Below the pieces are notes generated by a model that saw only the letters and a program-made list of their open reading frames with translations, was not told where the DNA came from and made no database searches. Below, piece after piece: positions 6,685 through 13,469 of a stretch of 13,469 nt of DNA. The DNA comes from Candidatus Zixiibacteriota bacterium. Lineage in GTDB: Bacteria; Zixibacteria; MSB-5A5; JAABVY01; JAHJOQ01. Numbering within the stretch: position 1 is the stretch's first letter; each line of letters begins with the position of its first letter. The stretch covers positions 1 through 13,469 of the forward strand of contig JAJRZO010000537.1 of assembly GCA_024275215.1 (NCBI GenBank), given 5' to 3'. The position numbers were made by a program, and so were the translations under genes.

Positions 6685-7575
6685 TTGGCAGAAAACGACG
6701 TTAAGAAAATCGTCATAGTCTCTGACGGTACCGGCAGAACCGCCCGTCGGCTTATGGACGCTGTCCTCTCTCAGTATGCCGGGCATGAAGCCCGATTCCG
6801 TCTCGAACAAGTCTACAGTGATGCTCGAACCATAGAACAGCTCTCGAAGATACTCGACGAGGTTGAGTCTGGTTCGCTCGTGATTTTTTCTCTGATCGGC
6901 CAGGACATCAGAAAGTATTTTCACAGAAGACTTCATGAAGAAGAGATGCTCCATCTCAATGTGCTTGAGCCGATGCTCTCGACGATGACCAAGTTCCTCG
7001 GTTTTCATCCTGAGTTCAAACCCGGATTGCTTCAGATCATTGATGATAAATACTACGAGAAGGTCGACGCTATCGGATTCACAGTTGAGCATGATGACGG
7101 ACTTGGGCATCAGATTAACAAGGCTGATCTGGTGATTCTTGGGCCGTCGCGGACATGCAAAACACCCATCAGTATGTTCCTTGCCTGTAACTATGGCATG
7201 AAGGTTGCGAATATCCCTACGGTGAAAGGTGAGGAACAGGAGCACAGGTTGCTGCAGCATTTGAAAGATGTCGATGACCGAAGGATCATTGGTCTTACCA
7301 TGCGCGCTGAGGTTCTTGCAACAGTCAGGGAGGAGAGGTCTTCGCTTCTTGTGAACGATGATAATCTTTCAGTGATCGAATCATATACGAGTATCGAACA
7401 TATCGAAGAGGAATTGAAATATCTTCGGAATTTGTGCAATCGACAATGCTGGGAAATGGTGAATGTTACCCGCCGCGCGATAGAAGAAGTTTCTGCCGAA
7501 ATCCTTTCTATCCTTTCGCCGGTCATTGGCATGATTCCAAGCAAAGACGATCCACACTTCGGTGAACACGATTAG
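6685..7575 (+). CDS. ppsR: PPDK/PEP-synthase regulatory protein (DUF299, bifunctional kinase-pyrophosphorylase)
   Basis: This 296-residue cytoplasmic protein belongs to the DUF299 family. Members switch pyruvate phosphate dikinase or PEP synthase off by phosphorylating a threonine, and on again by phosphorolysis. Evidence includes the N-terminal VSDGTGRTA, the EHDDG block (E135-G139) and the P-loop-like G153-PSRTCKTPISMFLA. The IGLTMRAEVLATVREER segment and the NVTRRAIEEVSAEIL tail also match. Length fits the family (about 270-300). Whether PPDK or PEP synthase is the target cannot be told, since neither gene is in the window. TTG at 6685 must be the start: the same-frame codon two before it is the peptidase's stop, and the next ATG (6754) would remove the VSDGTG motif. 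No Shine-Dalgarno sequence is visible, so translation probably depends on coupling to the peptidase gene, an odd partner. Confidence 0.9.
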   Translation: MAENDVKKIVIVSDGTGRTARRLMDAVLSQYAGHEARFRLEQVYSDARTIEQLSKILDEVESGSLVIFSLIGQDIRKYFHRRLHEEEMLHLNVLEPMLSTMTKFLGFHPEFKPGLLQIIDDKYYEKVDAIGFTVEHDDGLGHQINKADLVILGPSRTCKTPISMFLACNYGMKVANIPTVKGEEQEHRLLQHLKDVDDRRIIGLTMRAEVLATVREERSSLLVNDDNLSVIESYTSIEHIEEELKYLRNLCNRQCWEMVNVTRRAIEEVSAEILSILSPVIGMIPSKDDPHFGEHD

Positions 7576-7678
7576 TACGTGCGCTTCAGAATGCGTAGGC
7601 AGAAACCCCTGAGTTTTGCGCAACGCACAGGACGTGATTTCGACAACCTGGTTATTCGAATCCAAAGACATCCAGTAG

Positions 7679-7706
7679 TTGACAAATCTACTCAGTTTGC
7701 TATATT
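7679..7706 (+). promoter_or_regulatory. Promoter of the FG-GAP/dockerin gene
   Basis: TTGACA at 7679-7684, a 16-base spacer and TATATT at 7701-7706 (five of six matches). The predicted start near 7713 leaves a leader of about 80 bases. It shows that this gene is transcribed independently of the regulatory protein upstream. Confidence 0.7.
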
Positions 7707-7795
7707 CTAACACAGACAACCTTGCCGATTTTTTCATACATTTGTCCGATAGCGGCGATAAATGGATAACAGTAACCTCTTGAGGAGGAAGCGCA

Positions 7796-10504
7796 ATGAA
7801 AGCATGTGTGCTACTGAAGTGCTCGCTGGCCATTGTTCTGACTGTGTGTCTGTCTGTGATAATGCTCCTGGGTGTTGTGACAGCTAATGCAGCAGACAGC
7901 AGGGACGCATCCGCGGAACCTATCTGGATTTATGATTCGGATCTCTATGTTAAACACGTCGAGACAGCCGATCTTAATGGCGACGGTATTCCCGATGTGA
8001 TTGCCGGCGAGTACAATATGGATTACTACGGCGAGCCATCCAAAGTGATTGCCATCGATGGAAAGACTGGCGTTACACTCTGGACATATTCGCTCAATGA
8101 TGGCGTCAGGTCGATGGTGGTCGGCGATATCAACAATGACAATGTTCCTGATGTTGTCGCTGGAGCATCATACCACTCGACTCAGACTCCAGACGGGCGG
8201 GTTCATGCAATTGATGGCAGCGATGGAAGCCAGCTATGGACAGCTTATATCGGAGCGACGATTCAGGATGTTCAAATAGGCGATTTCAACGGCGATGAAA
8301 ACATGGATGTCGTAGCTGCCAGTTTTGATGACAATGTATACGGCATCGACGGAGAGACCGGAACGATTCTCTGGGTTCAGGTTATTGGCAGTATGTGGGT
8401 GAATGCTGTCGCTACCGGAGATGTCAATGGTGACAACATAGACGATGTCGCGTTTGCGCATGAATATCTGACAAACTTCGATAACTATTATGGTGTCCTC
8501 AACGGATCTGACGGATCGTTTATATGGGCGGATACTGTGCCGTACTCTCTTTTGAATGTGGTGATGGTCGATATAGACGCTGACGATGATCTTGAGGCGA
8601 TATTCGGTGGTGTTTATAACGATGATCATGGAGAGATATTCGTAAGGAGTGCAGCATCGGGCGAACTCGAATGGTCATACAATATCGGTCATGTGGATCA
8701 TACTAACGGTGATATTTTGCTTAGTCCTTACGACATCGATGCTGATACCGATCTTGATCTTGTCGTCGGGCGATACATAGGGGGCTACACATTGCAGGCT
8801 TTCGATGGCGATACGCCGACACTCATGTGGGAATCCGATTCCCTCGATGTTTATCCCCGTGATATTGCGTTCGGAGAGTACACTGGTGACGGCAATCTGA
8901 ATATCTCCGTAGCCGGTGGTGATCGTACTGTAGTGTTGAAAGCGAACGGCGGATCCAAAGTCTGGTATTATGCTGTCAATGGTACGATGTCAGGCGTCGC
9001 GACCGGTGATTTCGATGACGATGGTGTCGATGATGTCGCTGCTGTCGGTGGGGCGGATAATGTCGGAGCGACTCCTCCGAATCCGCAAAAGTCTGTCTGG
9101 GCTTTGAGGACTGTCTTATCGCCCGTTCTCTGGGAATTTGATTTCGGATCGTACGGCAATGAGATTGCAATTGGCGATGTCAATGGCGACGGATGCGATG
9201 ATGTTGCGGCTGTAGCGTCGTTGGGCGAAAGGTTGTGGGTGATTGACGGCTCTACAGGCGCTGAACTGTGGCGCTGGGCTGGCAGTGACAATCTTTTCGC
9301 TGTTACAATAGGTGATTTCGATGGCAATGGTATCGGTGATGTCGCAGCCGGAGGCTGGGATAACGTTGTGACGGCATTTGTCGGACAGACGAGCGCGTTC
9401 ATGTGGAATTTCACGAACGCAACAGATGACTATTACCGAAAGTGTATCAAGTCCGCCGACTTGAACAAAGACGGCAATGTGGATGTGATTGCGGGCAGTG
9501 AGGACAATCATGTCTACGCAATCAATGGTGAAGGCGGGGGAGAGCTGTGGAATTACGATTGTGGTTCCGATGTTAATGATCTCATTCTGAGAGACATGAA
9601 TTCTGATGACACGATCGATGTCATCGCGGCTGTCGGCGGGGGGACGAACGGGAAGAAAGTCGTGGTAATTGATGGTCGAAATGGCAGTGAGATGTGGACA
9701 TACAACGCATCGGAATCAGTTGAACATCTCGCCGTAGATGATCCTCTGGCCCCTGATTTTCCCGCTGAGTCTTTCTTCGATGTGTTTTGCGCCGTGACGC
9801 CGTATGGGACAAAACAGATTGTCAAGATTGATGGCGATACTCATCTTGAGGATTGGTCAACCACGATCGATATTGCATCCAACACGCATGGTCTTGCGCG
9901 CGGCGACTGCAACGGCGATGGCGTGCTTGATGTCGCTGTGCCCGGTGACGCGACATCGATGAGTGTTTACCTTCTGGATGGGGTGGACGGCAACATACTA
10001 TGGAGTTTCCCGACTGGCGGAGAAATCAACTGTGTGCTGGTTACCGATGTTGATCTCGATGGCACACTTGAAGTGATCGCAGGGTCAGATGATCAAAAAG
10101 TCTATGTCCTCGATGGTCAAACCGGAGCAGAGGAATTCAGTTACAGCACTGCTGATGATGTCATGCATGTCATGGTCGGTGATGTGAATTGCGACGGCGA
10201 GCCTAATATCGTGGCGATCACATTTGGATCAGACGGGTTAATATATGCGTTCAAGTCGCTGGCAGTCGGGCCGCAGTATACTTGCGGCGACGCTGACGGC
10301 AGCGGCGCGGTTGACATTGATGATGTTGTATACTTGATCACGTACATATTCAGTGGCGGGACTGCGCCGGATCCTCTTGAGGCGGGAGATGCGGATTGTT
10401 CGGGGATGATCGATATCGACGATGTCGTATACCTGATTACCTATATTTTCTCAGGAGGTCCTGCGCCGTGTGATCCTGATGGCAACGGAGTTCCTGATTG
10501 CTGA
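7796..10504 (+). CDS. Secreted FG-GAP/PQQ-like beta-propeller protein with C-terminal dockerin
   Basis: This 902-residue exported protein is predicted to fold into one or two large calcium-binding propellers. The signal peptide ends at ANA32. About fifteen units follow. Each pairs an FG-GAP/VCBS-type loop (for example GDFNGDENMDVVAAS, GDVNGDGCDDVAAV) with a PQQ-propeller-type strand (for example AIDGKTGVTLW, VIDGSTGAELW). One further unit, near the 9740-9800 coding bases, has lost the calcium loop. The aspartates of the DxNxDGxxD loops are well kept in most repeats. Residues about 828-902 are a type I dockerin, followed by a short extra calcium-loop-like tail DPDGNGVPDC. No catalytic site is recognisable, so adhesion, binding of a surface ligand or a structural role is more likely than an enzyme. 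AGGAGG at 7783-7788 sits seven bases before the ATG. It has its own promoter and terminator, hence a single-gene transcript. Confidence 0.88.
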   Translation: MKACVLLKCSLAIVLTVCLSVIMLLGVVTANAADSRDASAEPIWIYDSDLYVKHVETADLNGDGIPDVIAGEYNMDYYGEPSKVIAIDGKTGVTLWTYSLNDGVRSMVVGDINNDNVPDVVAGASYHSTQTPDGRVHAIDGSDGSQLWTAYIGATIQDVQIGDFNGDENMDVVAASFDDNVYGIDGETGTILWVQVIGSMWVNAVATGDVNGDNIDDVAFAHEYLTNFDNYYGVLNGSDGSFIWADTVPYSLLNVVMVDIDADDDLEAIFGGVYNDDHGEIFVRSAASGELEWSYNIGHVDHTNGDILLSPYDIDADTDLDLVVGRYIGGYTLQAFDGDTPTLMWESDSLDVYPRDIAFGEYTGDGNLNISVAGGDRTVVLKANGGSKVWYYAVNGTMSGVATGDFDDDGVDDVAAVGGADNVGATPPNPQKSVWALRTVLSPVLWEFDFGSYGNEIAIGDVNGDGCDDVAAVASLGERLWVIDGSTGAELWRWAGSDNLFAVTIGDFDGNGIGDVAAGGWDNVVTAFVGQTSAFMWNFTNATDDYYRKCIKSADLNKDGNVDVIAGSEDNHVYAINGEGGGELWNYDCGSDVNDLILRDMNSDDTIDVIAAVGGGTNGKKVVVIDGRNGSEMWTYNASESVEHLAVDDPLAPDFPAESFFDVFCAVTPYGTKQIVKIDGDTHLEDWSTTIDIASNTHGLARGDCNGDGVLDVAVPGDATSMSVYLLDGVDGNILWSFPTGGEINCVLVTDVDLDGTLEVIAGSDDQKVYVLDGQTGAEEFSYSTADDVMHVMVGDVNCDGEPNIVAITFGSDGLIYAFKSLAVGPQYTCGDADGSGAVDIDDVVYLITYIFSGGTAPDPLEAGDADCSGMIDIDDVVYLITYIFSGGPAPCDPDGNGVPDC

Positions 10505-10536
10505 TCAGATGGCAAATAGTGTTGAGCATATTGTTG

Positions 10537-10573
10537 TGGCCGCAGGTGTTTCGCCTGCGGCCATGCAGTTTTT
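10537..10573 (+). terminator. Intrinsic terminator after the FG-GAP/dockerin gene
   Basis: TGGCCGCAGG (10537-10546) pairs perfectly with CCTGCGGCCA (10554-10563) around loop TGTTTCG. A run of five T at 10569-10573 follows a short gap. It lies 33 bases after the stop codon. Confidence 0.8.
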
Positions 10574-10611
10574 CGGGCGAAAACGAATTCAGGAAGACCA
10601 TCAAAAATCGC

Positions 10612-10639
10612 TTGATTTGGTCGAAATAGAATATATATT
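10612..10639 (+). promoter_or_regulatory. Promoter of tRNA-Tyr
   Basis: TTGATT at 10612-10617, a 16-base spacer and TATATT at 10634-10639. Transcription should begin near 10646, about seven bases before the tRNA. Confidence 0.65.
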
Positions 10640-10652
10640 GTCGCTTCCCTAT

Positions 10653-10734
10653 GGAGGGGTTCCCGAGTGGTCAAAGGGAACAGACTGTAAATCTGTCGGC
10701 GAAGCCTTCGGAGGTTCAAATCCTCCCCCCTCCA
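10653..10734 (+). tRNA. tRNA-Tyr (anticodon GTA)
   Basis: This is a class II tRNA with a long variable arm. Acceptor GGAGGGG (10653-10659) pairs with CCCCTCC (10727-10733), and the discriminator is A at 10734. The anticodon stem ACAGA/TCTGT carries loop CTGTAAA, so the anticodon is GTA at 10687-10689. The T arm is GGAGG-TTCAAAT-CCTCC. CCA is not encoded. A tRNA-Tyr reading is firmer than Ser or Leu, the other long-variable-arm tRNAs, because of the anticodon. Confidence 0.95.
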
Positions 10735-10769
10735 TTTAAGATTCCCTGACAAATCCTAAGCTGATTTCC

Positions 10770-10792
10770 GTCAGGAGCGCAAGGCTCCTGAC
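10770..10792. repeat. Perfect hairpin repeat downstream of tRNA-Tyr
   Basis: GTCAGGAGC (10770-10778) and GCTCCTGAC (10784-10792) form a perfect 9-bp stem with loop GCAAG. The left arm matches the element behind tRNA-Thr at 4420. A second small hairpin follows at 10802-10824 (GTCGAA...TTCGAC). Together they look like a compact intergenic repeat cluster. No T-run follows. Confidence 0.6.
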
Positions 10793-10856
10793 ATACAAAA
10801 TGTCGAAGCCAAAGGGTTTTCGACCTGCTCTACCCGGTACGTATATGTGAAGACAG

Positions 10857-10888
10857 AAACCCACCCCGTCGTTGCAATCCGGGTGGGC
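10857..10888 (-). terminator. Possible terminator of the metal-handling operon
   Basis: Read on the minus strand, CCCACCC (bases 10887-10881) pairs with GGGTGGG (10866-10860) across a 14-base loop and is followed by TTTCT. It lies about 30 bases beyond the lipoprotein stop, the right place for an operon terminator. The loop is large and the T-run short, so this is tentative. Confidence 0.4.
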
Positions 10889-10917
10889 TTCCGCCTTCGA
10901 GTGTCGAGGTGTTAACC

Positions 10918-11520
10918 TCAATTTCTTCCTGATGTAATCTCCTGATCGGGAGTTGACGCTTGTCTTGAAGTGTTTCCGCCATTCGGTCCGGTAGTAAACT
11001 GGAACATGTGGTAACCACTGTCATTGTGGTTGCCGCCTCCCATCATGCCGCCGCTATGACCACGCATGCCGCCTTCATTTAGCAGGCAAAGATAGTCAGT
11101 GGATGGTGACATTGCCGAATCAGGTCTGAATTCACAACTGTCCATTGCATCATTCCAGAAAAAATCCCCGCTGTAATGGATCGAATCCATCCATTCCATC
11201 ATGTGATCCATGTTCCCCATTCCCATCATACCGAATCCGCCATAGTGTTCGAGCGAGTCACGCCATTCGTGCATCTGATCGCCGCCAGTGAAATGAAAGT
11301 TGCGCATGATGGACAAAGTATCAACCGGACCGCTGAATTTTATTGCAATCAAAGTCGATGGTGAAACACCTGTTGTACCATCCGCAGGTGTTACGGATAA
11401 AATCACAACATCTGTACCATTGGTCGGCGTCGTTGTCTGATTGTCAGTACCACAACCGGCCAGCAGTAACAGAAGCAGGAGGCTCCCGATCAGGATTATT
11501 GTCAGAGTTGTTTGTTTCAT
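10918..11520 (-). CDS. Met/His-rich lipoprotein with Big_5 Ig-like domain
   Basis: This 200-residue lipoprotein has a signal peptide with seven leucines and lipobox LAG-C23. The residue after the cysteine is glycine, not aspartate, so outer-membrane sorting is likely if rules like those of E. coli apply. Residues about 40-90 resemble a bacterial Ig-like Big_5 domain (SVTPADGTTGVSPSTLIAIKF). The rest is rich in Met, His and Gly, for example GGFGMMGMGNMDHMMEWMD and GGMRGHSGGMMGGGNHN. Such clusters suit soft-metal binding (Cu(I) or Ag(I)). It is the last gene of the operon containing the RND pump, so a periplasmic metal-buffering role is a reasonable inference. The start at 11520 is chosen because AAGGAG (bases 11534-11529) lies eight bases before it and a clean signal peptide follows. 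The frame also runs open upstream to 11610, overlapping the YHS gene, but that extension looks non-coding. Confidence 0.75.
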   Translation of the reverse strand: MKQTTLTIILIGSLLLLLLLAGCGTDNQTTTPTNGTDVVILSVTPADGTTGVSPSTLIAIKFSGPVDTLSIMRNFHFTGGDQMHEWRDSLEHYGGFGMMGMGNMDHMMEWMDSIHYSGDFFWNDAMDSCEFRPDSAMSPSTDYLCLLNEGGMRGHSGGMMGGGNHNDSGYHMFQFTTGPNGGNTSRQASTPDQEITSGRN

Positions 11521-11528
11521 AGTGTCAG

Positions 11529-11534
11529 CTCCTT
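11529..11534 (-). promoter_or_regulatory. Ribosome binding site that sets the lipoprotein start
   Basis: AAGGAG on the minus strand, eight bases before the ATG at 11520. It supports the shorter 200-residue lipoprotein over a 230-residue reading from 11610. It lies just beyond the stop of the YHS/DUF2231 gene at 11549. Confidence 0.65.
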
Positions 11535-11548
11535 GAAAAATGTGTTTG

Positions 11549-12430
11549 TCAAATTGTGAAATGATCCGGGCCAAAAACCAGTGTTGCTCCCAGGTGGCCT
11601 GTGATCCCAATTATTATTCCATTAAGTGCCAGAATTGATCTGTATAACCAGTTGCGAGCCGGTGTTTGTGACTTTCGCCAGCGCCAGCCGACAATTGCAC
11701 TTACTATTGTCAAACCTGCCGAAGTCAAACCGAGCGCACGATGCCAGAGAAAATAATTCACGAGGAATGATGGATAGGACGCGCCATTTCCTGCGGCGAG
11801 TCCCAGTAGAACCGTAACCACTGCGGCAGGTGCGGCAAGATAGACAAGTAATAAACCCGCTCGCTCAAGCTCTTCACGTTTCGTCAGTATTGTCACGAAT
11901 GACAGAAACAAAGCTGTAAGCACGAGTGCTATGGGAAAGTGTGTTGCGATGGGATGGAATTTACCTGTGAAGAGTATGAATTTGGAATCAGTCGCATGAT
12001 CGGTCGAGTGATCATGATCCGCTTCAGTATTGTGCGAATCGTCTGTGTTTCCACCGGCGATATTCGCGTTCATGTTATCGCTGTCATGGTGATCGGCAGT
12101 TGACTCGTTATGCGAATCGTCCGAACCGGCTGCGTGATGGCTTTCTTCGGAGTTCTCTGACATCTCGGAAGTGTCAGTTCCGCCCAGATTGGCCGCGTAC
12201 TTATTCGGATCTGCGAGAAAATCTTTTCTGCATCCGTTGCAACAGAAATAGACTCGTTGTCCTTCATAGTCCACGAATATAGTCGAATCGACTTTCTCCG
12301 ATGTTGTGACAGGACAATAGCCATCAGCGACACTTCCCGCATTCGCAGACGAGAATGCAATTGTGAAGGCAATTGCAAACACAACAGCCAGCCATCCTGC
12401 TGATGGAATCAGTATTTTCAGGTTTTTCAT
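11549..12430 (-). CDS. Secreted YHS domain fused by a His/Asp-rich linker to a DUF2231 membrane domain
   Basis: This 293-residue envelope protein starts with a signal peptide or N-terminal anchor (1-31, ending SANA). A YHS domain (about 37-82) follows, with C39 in GYCPV and the C63-C64-x2-C67 cluster in VYFCCNGCRKDF. YHS domains of this kind accompany copper and silver transport. Residues about 83-150 are a low-complexity linker rich in Asp, Ser, Asn and Glu with nine histidines, including EADHDHSTDH. The C-terminal part (about 150-293) resembles DUF2231, starting at KFHPIATHFPIAL, with four hydrophobic segments and several conserved-looking histidines (HPIATH, LWHRAL, GHLGA). Its ATG overlaps the RND pump's stop (ATGA), so the two are translationally coupled. 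A metal or haem relay between periplasm and membrane is a plausible role, but the biochemical activity is unknown. Confidence 0.8.
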   Translation of the reverse strand: MKNLKILIPSAGWLAVVFAIAFTIAFSSANAGSVADGYCPVTTSEKVDSTIFVDYEGQRVYFCCNGCRKDFLADPNKYAANLGGTDTSEMSENSEESHHAAGSDDSHNESTADHHDSDNMNANIAGGNTDDSHNTEADHDHSTDHATDSKFILFTGKFHPIATHFPIALVLTALFLSFVTILTKREELERAGLLLVYLAAPAAVVTVLLGLAAGNGASYPSFLVNYFLWHRALGLTSAGLTIVSAIVGWRWRKSQTPARNWLYRSILALNGIIIGITGHLGATLVFGPDHFTI

Positions 12431-13469
12431 TGTGATTTATCCTTGTTCTTTGCAAGCTGACGCTTGGCTTTCATCTCAGCCAACAGACAGTATAGCGTTG
12501 GCACTGTAAAAACTGTGATTAGCACTACAGTCATGCCACCGAATGATGGAATTGCCATCGGAACCATGATATCGGCGCCGCGACCCGTCGAAGTAAGTAC
12601 AGGAATCAGAGCCAGAATCGTTGTCGCCACAGTCATCAATGCAGGCCGGATACGACGTTTTCCAGCTTCCACAGTTGCTTCCCGAATTTCCTTGATTGTT
12701 GAAGGATGTACGCGGTCGAATACTTGCTTGAGATATGTCGAAATTATGACGCCATCGTCTGTAGCTATGCCGAATAGCGCAAGGAACCCGACCCAGACGG
12801 CAACTGAGAGATTCAGGCTCCGAACCTGGAACAGCTCCCGCATGTTTTCACCGAACAGAGAGAAGTCCAGGAACCAGCCTTGTCCATAAAGCCATAGCAT
12901 CAGGAATCCGCCTGACCAGGCCACAAATATGCCTGAGAATACCAAAAGTGTTGTCGGGACATGCTTAAACTGAAAATAGAGGATAAGGAAGATTACCAGC
13001 AACGCGAGCGGCAGAACTACCATCAGTTTCTTTTCCGAACGAATCTGGTTCTGATATGAACCGGCAAACTCGTAGCTTACGCCAGCCGGTAAATCGAATT
13101 CACCGGTAGCGATTTTTTCTTTTAGTAGTTTCTGTGCATCATGCACAACATCAACTTCGGCATATTCCGGTTTTTTGTCAAAGATCACATATCCTGTCAG
13201 GAAAGTGTTTTCGGCCTTTATTACCATAGGCCCGCGAACGAACTTGATTTCTGCCAACTCGATAATAGGTATCTGTGCGCCGCTTGCCGTTGGAACCAGC
13301 ACCTTCTCAATACCTTCAATGCTGTTCCGCAACTCTCGCTGGTAACGTACCCGTACCGGATATCGTTCTCGTCCTTCGACAGTAGTCGTGATGCGGCGTC
13401 CGCCGACCGCAACTTCTATAACATCCTGAACCTGACGGACACTGATACCGTAGCGGGCTATTTTCTCTC
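12427..13469 (-). CDS. Heavy-metal efflux RND pump, CusA/CzcA family (C-terminal part, cut by window edge)
   Basis: The frame is open to the right edge, so only the last 346 residues of a roughly 1,000-1,050-residue inner-membrane pump are visible. It opens with EKIARYGISVRQVQDVIEVA, then GRERYPVRVRYQREL and VLVPTASGAQIPI, all typical of the periplasmic part of HME-RND proteins. The last transmembrane segments follow, including GFLALFGIATDDGVIISTYL with two aspartates in the membrane region, and the closing PALMTVATTILALIP. CusA/CzcA proteins use proton flow to export Cu(I)/Ag(I) or Zn/Co/Cd in a tripartite complex. Copper or silver is favoured by the YHS and Met-rich neighbours, but the metal-site residues are not decisive here. 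Adaptor and outer-membrane channel genes, if present, would be upstream, outside the window. There is no start codon in the window: the TTG at 13332 is an internal leucine. Confidence 0.9.
   Translation of the reverse strand, partial: EKIARYGISVRQVQDVIEVAVGGRRITTTVEGRERYPVRVRYQRELRNSIEGIEKVLVPTASGAQIPIIELAEIKFVRGPMVIKAENTFLTGYVIFDKKPEYAEVDVVHDAQKLLKEKIATGEFDLPAGVSYEFAGSYQNQIRSEKKLMVVLPLALLVIFLILYFQFKHVPTTLLVFSGIFVAWSGGFLMLWLYGQGWFLDFSLFGENMRELFQVRSLNLSVAVWVGFLALFGIATDDGVIISTYLKQVFDRVHPSTIKEIREATVEAGKRRIRPALMTVATTILALIPVLTSTGRGADIMVPMAIPSFGGMTVVLITVFTVPTLYCLLAEMKAKRQLAKNKDKSQ

Noticed and set aside
10470..10739. Plus-strand frame of 89 codons running through the terminator and tRNA-Tyr.
   Set aside because: It overlaps a complete tRNA gene and an intrinsic terminator. 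Its PEWSKGTDCKSVGEAFGGSNPPP segment is simply translated tRNA.
7598..10862. Shared CAGAAACCC motif at 7600-7608 and 10854-10862.
   Set aside because: Nine bases without shared flanking structure could be chance in 13 kb.
11521..11610. Upstream extension of the lipoprotein to 11610.
   Set aside because: It overlaps the YHS/DUF2231 gene, and the signal peptide with a good ribosome binding site begins at 11520.
1..13469. CRISPR array, prophage, insertion sequence or antiphage system.
   Set aside because: I found no regularly spaced repeats, transposase, integrase or known defence gene.

Overview
The window looks like a chromosomal segment from an uncultured Gram-negative bacterium of moderate G+C. 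Two secreted proteins end in the same type I dockerin, with the signature DIDDVVYLITYIFSGGPAP. One also carries thrombospondin type 3 calcium repeats and the other long FG-GAP/PQQ-like propeller repeats. A lipoprotein and an HME-RND metal pump indicate an outer membrane. This mix is typical of FCB-group candidate phyla, and Zixibacteria-like is my best guess. That placement is inference, because no rRNA or core marker gene is present.

Left part (171-3887, plus strand): a tight four-gene cobalamin operon. It encodes an MttB-family methyltransferase without pyrrolysine, a free-standing methionine-synthase-type reactivation domain with a CxxCx4C tail, a corrinoid carrier protein and a homocysteine methyltransferase with the MetH zinc cysteines. 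Together these are three of the four MetH modules as separate polypeptides, with the folate-binding module replaced by an MttB-type methyl-donor enzyme. The simplest reading is a pathway that moves a methyl group from a quaternary amine (substrate unknown) to cobalamin and then to homocysteine, making methionine. This is the most interesting system in the window.

Middle part (3888-4575): a gene-free stretch with several hairpins, a widespread REP-like inverted repeat element, a consensus promoter and tRNA-Thr(TGT).

Centre (4576-10504, plus strand): a secreted C10 (streptopain-like) cysteine peptidase with prodomain, TSP3 repeats, an Ig-like domain and a dockerin. Four bases later comes a PPDK/PEP-synthase regulatory protein (DUF299) starting at TTG. 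Then, from its own promoter, a 902-residue secreted propeller protein with dockerin, closed by a strong intrinsic terminator. tRNA-Tyr(GTA) follows.

Right part (10918-13469, minus strand): a metal-handling operon read towards the centre. It consists of the C-terminal part of a CusA/CzcA-type RND pump (cut by the window edge), a secreted YHS domain joined by a His/Asp-rich linker to a DUF2231 membrane domain, and a Met/His-rich lipoprotein with a Big_5 Ig-like domain. Copper or silver export is the likely theme. Four of the plus-strand promoters I could place share a TTGAnn -35 box and a 16-base spacer.
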